DNA of 7,256 bases from Blastocatellia bacterium. Lineage in GTDB: Bacteria > Acidobacteriota > Blastocatellia > Pyrinomonadales > Pyrinomonadaceae. Shown in pieces: positions 6,911-7,256 of this stretch (position 1 is its first letter; every line of letters begins with the position of its first letter). The notes beneath the pieces were generated by a model, which was not told where the DNA came from, did no database searches, and saw only the letters and a program-made list of their open reading frames with translations. Both the position numbers and the translations under genes were made by a program. Where the stretch lies: contig PSRF01000388.1 in NCBI GenBank assembly GCA_003175865.1, positions 1 to 7,256 on the forward strand. Direction: 5' to 3'.

Positions 6911-7256
6911 ATGATTAGCCCCCGACCAACTGGCCTTATGGCCGGCACCAATACCGTCTTCTTCGTCTTAATCCTCGCCTTAATCTCGCTCTCTGCCTGC
7001 GGCGGCAAACTTGTCAAAGAGACTGAAGCAAAGCCCGCGCAACCAGTTGAAAAACCGCCAACCACCGTTCCCACCTGGTTGGGAAATTACGCACGAAGCT
7101 TCTACGGCACCGGTCCCTGGTCCAGTCAGCCTCTCGGGGTAGTTTGGCAATTCAAAACAACAATGACCACCGGACGCCTACATAAAGACCCGTGGGGTGG
7201 AGCCAGCTGGCCAGGACAGCCCTCAGTTGACGATCAGTACGTCTATTTCCCCTCAG
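6911..7256 (+). CDS. Lipoprotein with PQQ-type beta-propeller, 3' end beyond the window
   Basis: The frame is open from an ATG at 6911 to the right edge (115 codons). The N-terminus is a lipoprotein signal: a hydrophobic stretch (about 16-28) ends in LSAC with the lipidated C30 (codon 6998-7000), followed by a polar, proline-rich tether (about 31-60). The last visible part, with LGVVWQFKT, WGGASWPGQPSV and DDQYVYFPS, looks like the first blades of a PQQ/quinoprotein-alcohol-dehydrogenase-like propeller (a W-x-F strand, then a D-x-x-VYF strand). Such proteins include BamB, but the visible part cannot separate a BamB role from other periplasmic propellers. An alternative ATG at 6938 would keep the lipobox; neither start has a Shine-Dalgarno sequence. 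It begins 36 bp after dapF, with no hairpin between them, so it is probably in the same transcript. It is likely anchored to the inner or outer membrane, facing the periplasm. Confidence 0.8.
   Translation, partial: MISPRPTGLMAGTNTVFFVLILALISLSACGGKLVKETEAKPAQPVEKPPTTVPTWLGNYARSFYGTGPWSSQPLGVVWQFKTTMTTGRLHKDPWGGASWPGQPSVDDQYVYFPS

Overview
All the genes in this window lie on the + strand, and the coding content looks like ordinary chromosome. It fits a Gram-negative, diderm bacterium: there is a heptose kinase for LPS core synthesis, a periplasmic PBP4-type peptidase, a diaminopimelate epimerase homologue and a lipoprotein with a PQQ-type propeller. The large soluble kinase joined to a TolB-like domain and TPRs, the style of the proteins and the TGAA-centred hairpins between genes suggest Acidobacteriota, perhaps Blastocatellia. 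That assignment is inferred from protein style and was not tested by a search.

Layout. Positions 1-957 hold the 3' part of an rfaE1/hldA-type heptose-7-phosphate kinase, whose reading frame stays open through the left edge. A short spacer with a perfect 7-bp hairpin follows. Next is an 810-residue Ser/Thr kinase / TolB-like / TPR protein (1007-3439). A 119-bp spacer holds a second, decayed hairpin. A dacB-like D-alanyl-D-alanine carboxypeptidase/endopeptidase (3559-5295) comes next, followed 20 bp later by a DinB-fold protein with the best ribosome binding site in the window (5316-5825). A 194-bp spacer then contains a 103-bp imperfect palindrome (5848-5950). A dapF-like gene (6020-6874) and, 36 bp downstream, the 5' end of a lipoprotein gene (6911 to the right edge) complete the window.

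Function. Three genes concern the envelope: rfaE1 makes an activated-heptose precursor, dapF belongs to the meso-diaminopimelate/lysine branch that feeds peptidoglycan, and dacB trims or opens peptidoglycan in the periplasm. The kinase is probably a cytoplasmic signalling protein whose input is unknown. dacB-dinB and dapF-lipoprotein are each close enough to be co-transcribed.

Most notable points. The DapF homologue has serine at both positions where the family carries its two catalytic cysteines (S76 and S228), with an extra cysteine (C231) just after the second site. The 103-bp palindrome before dapF folds better as + strand RNA than as - strand RNA and looks like a small non-autonomous or REP-like element. 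I saw no CRISPR array, tRNA, rRNA, transposase, phage gene or defence system.
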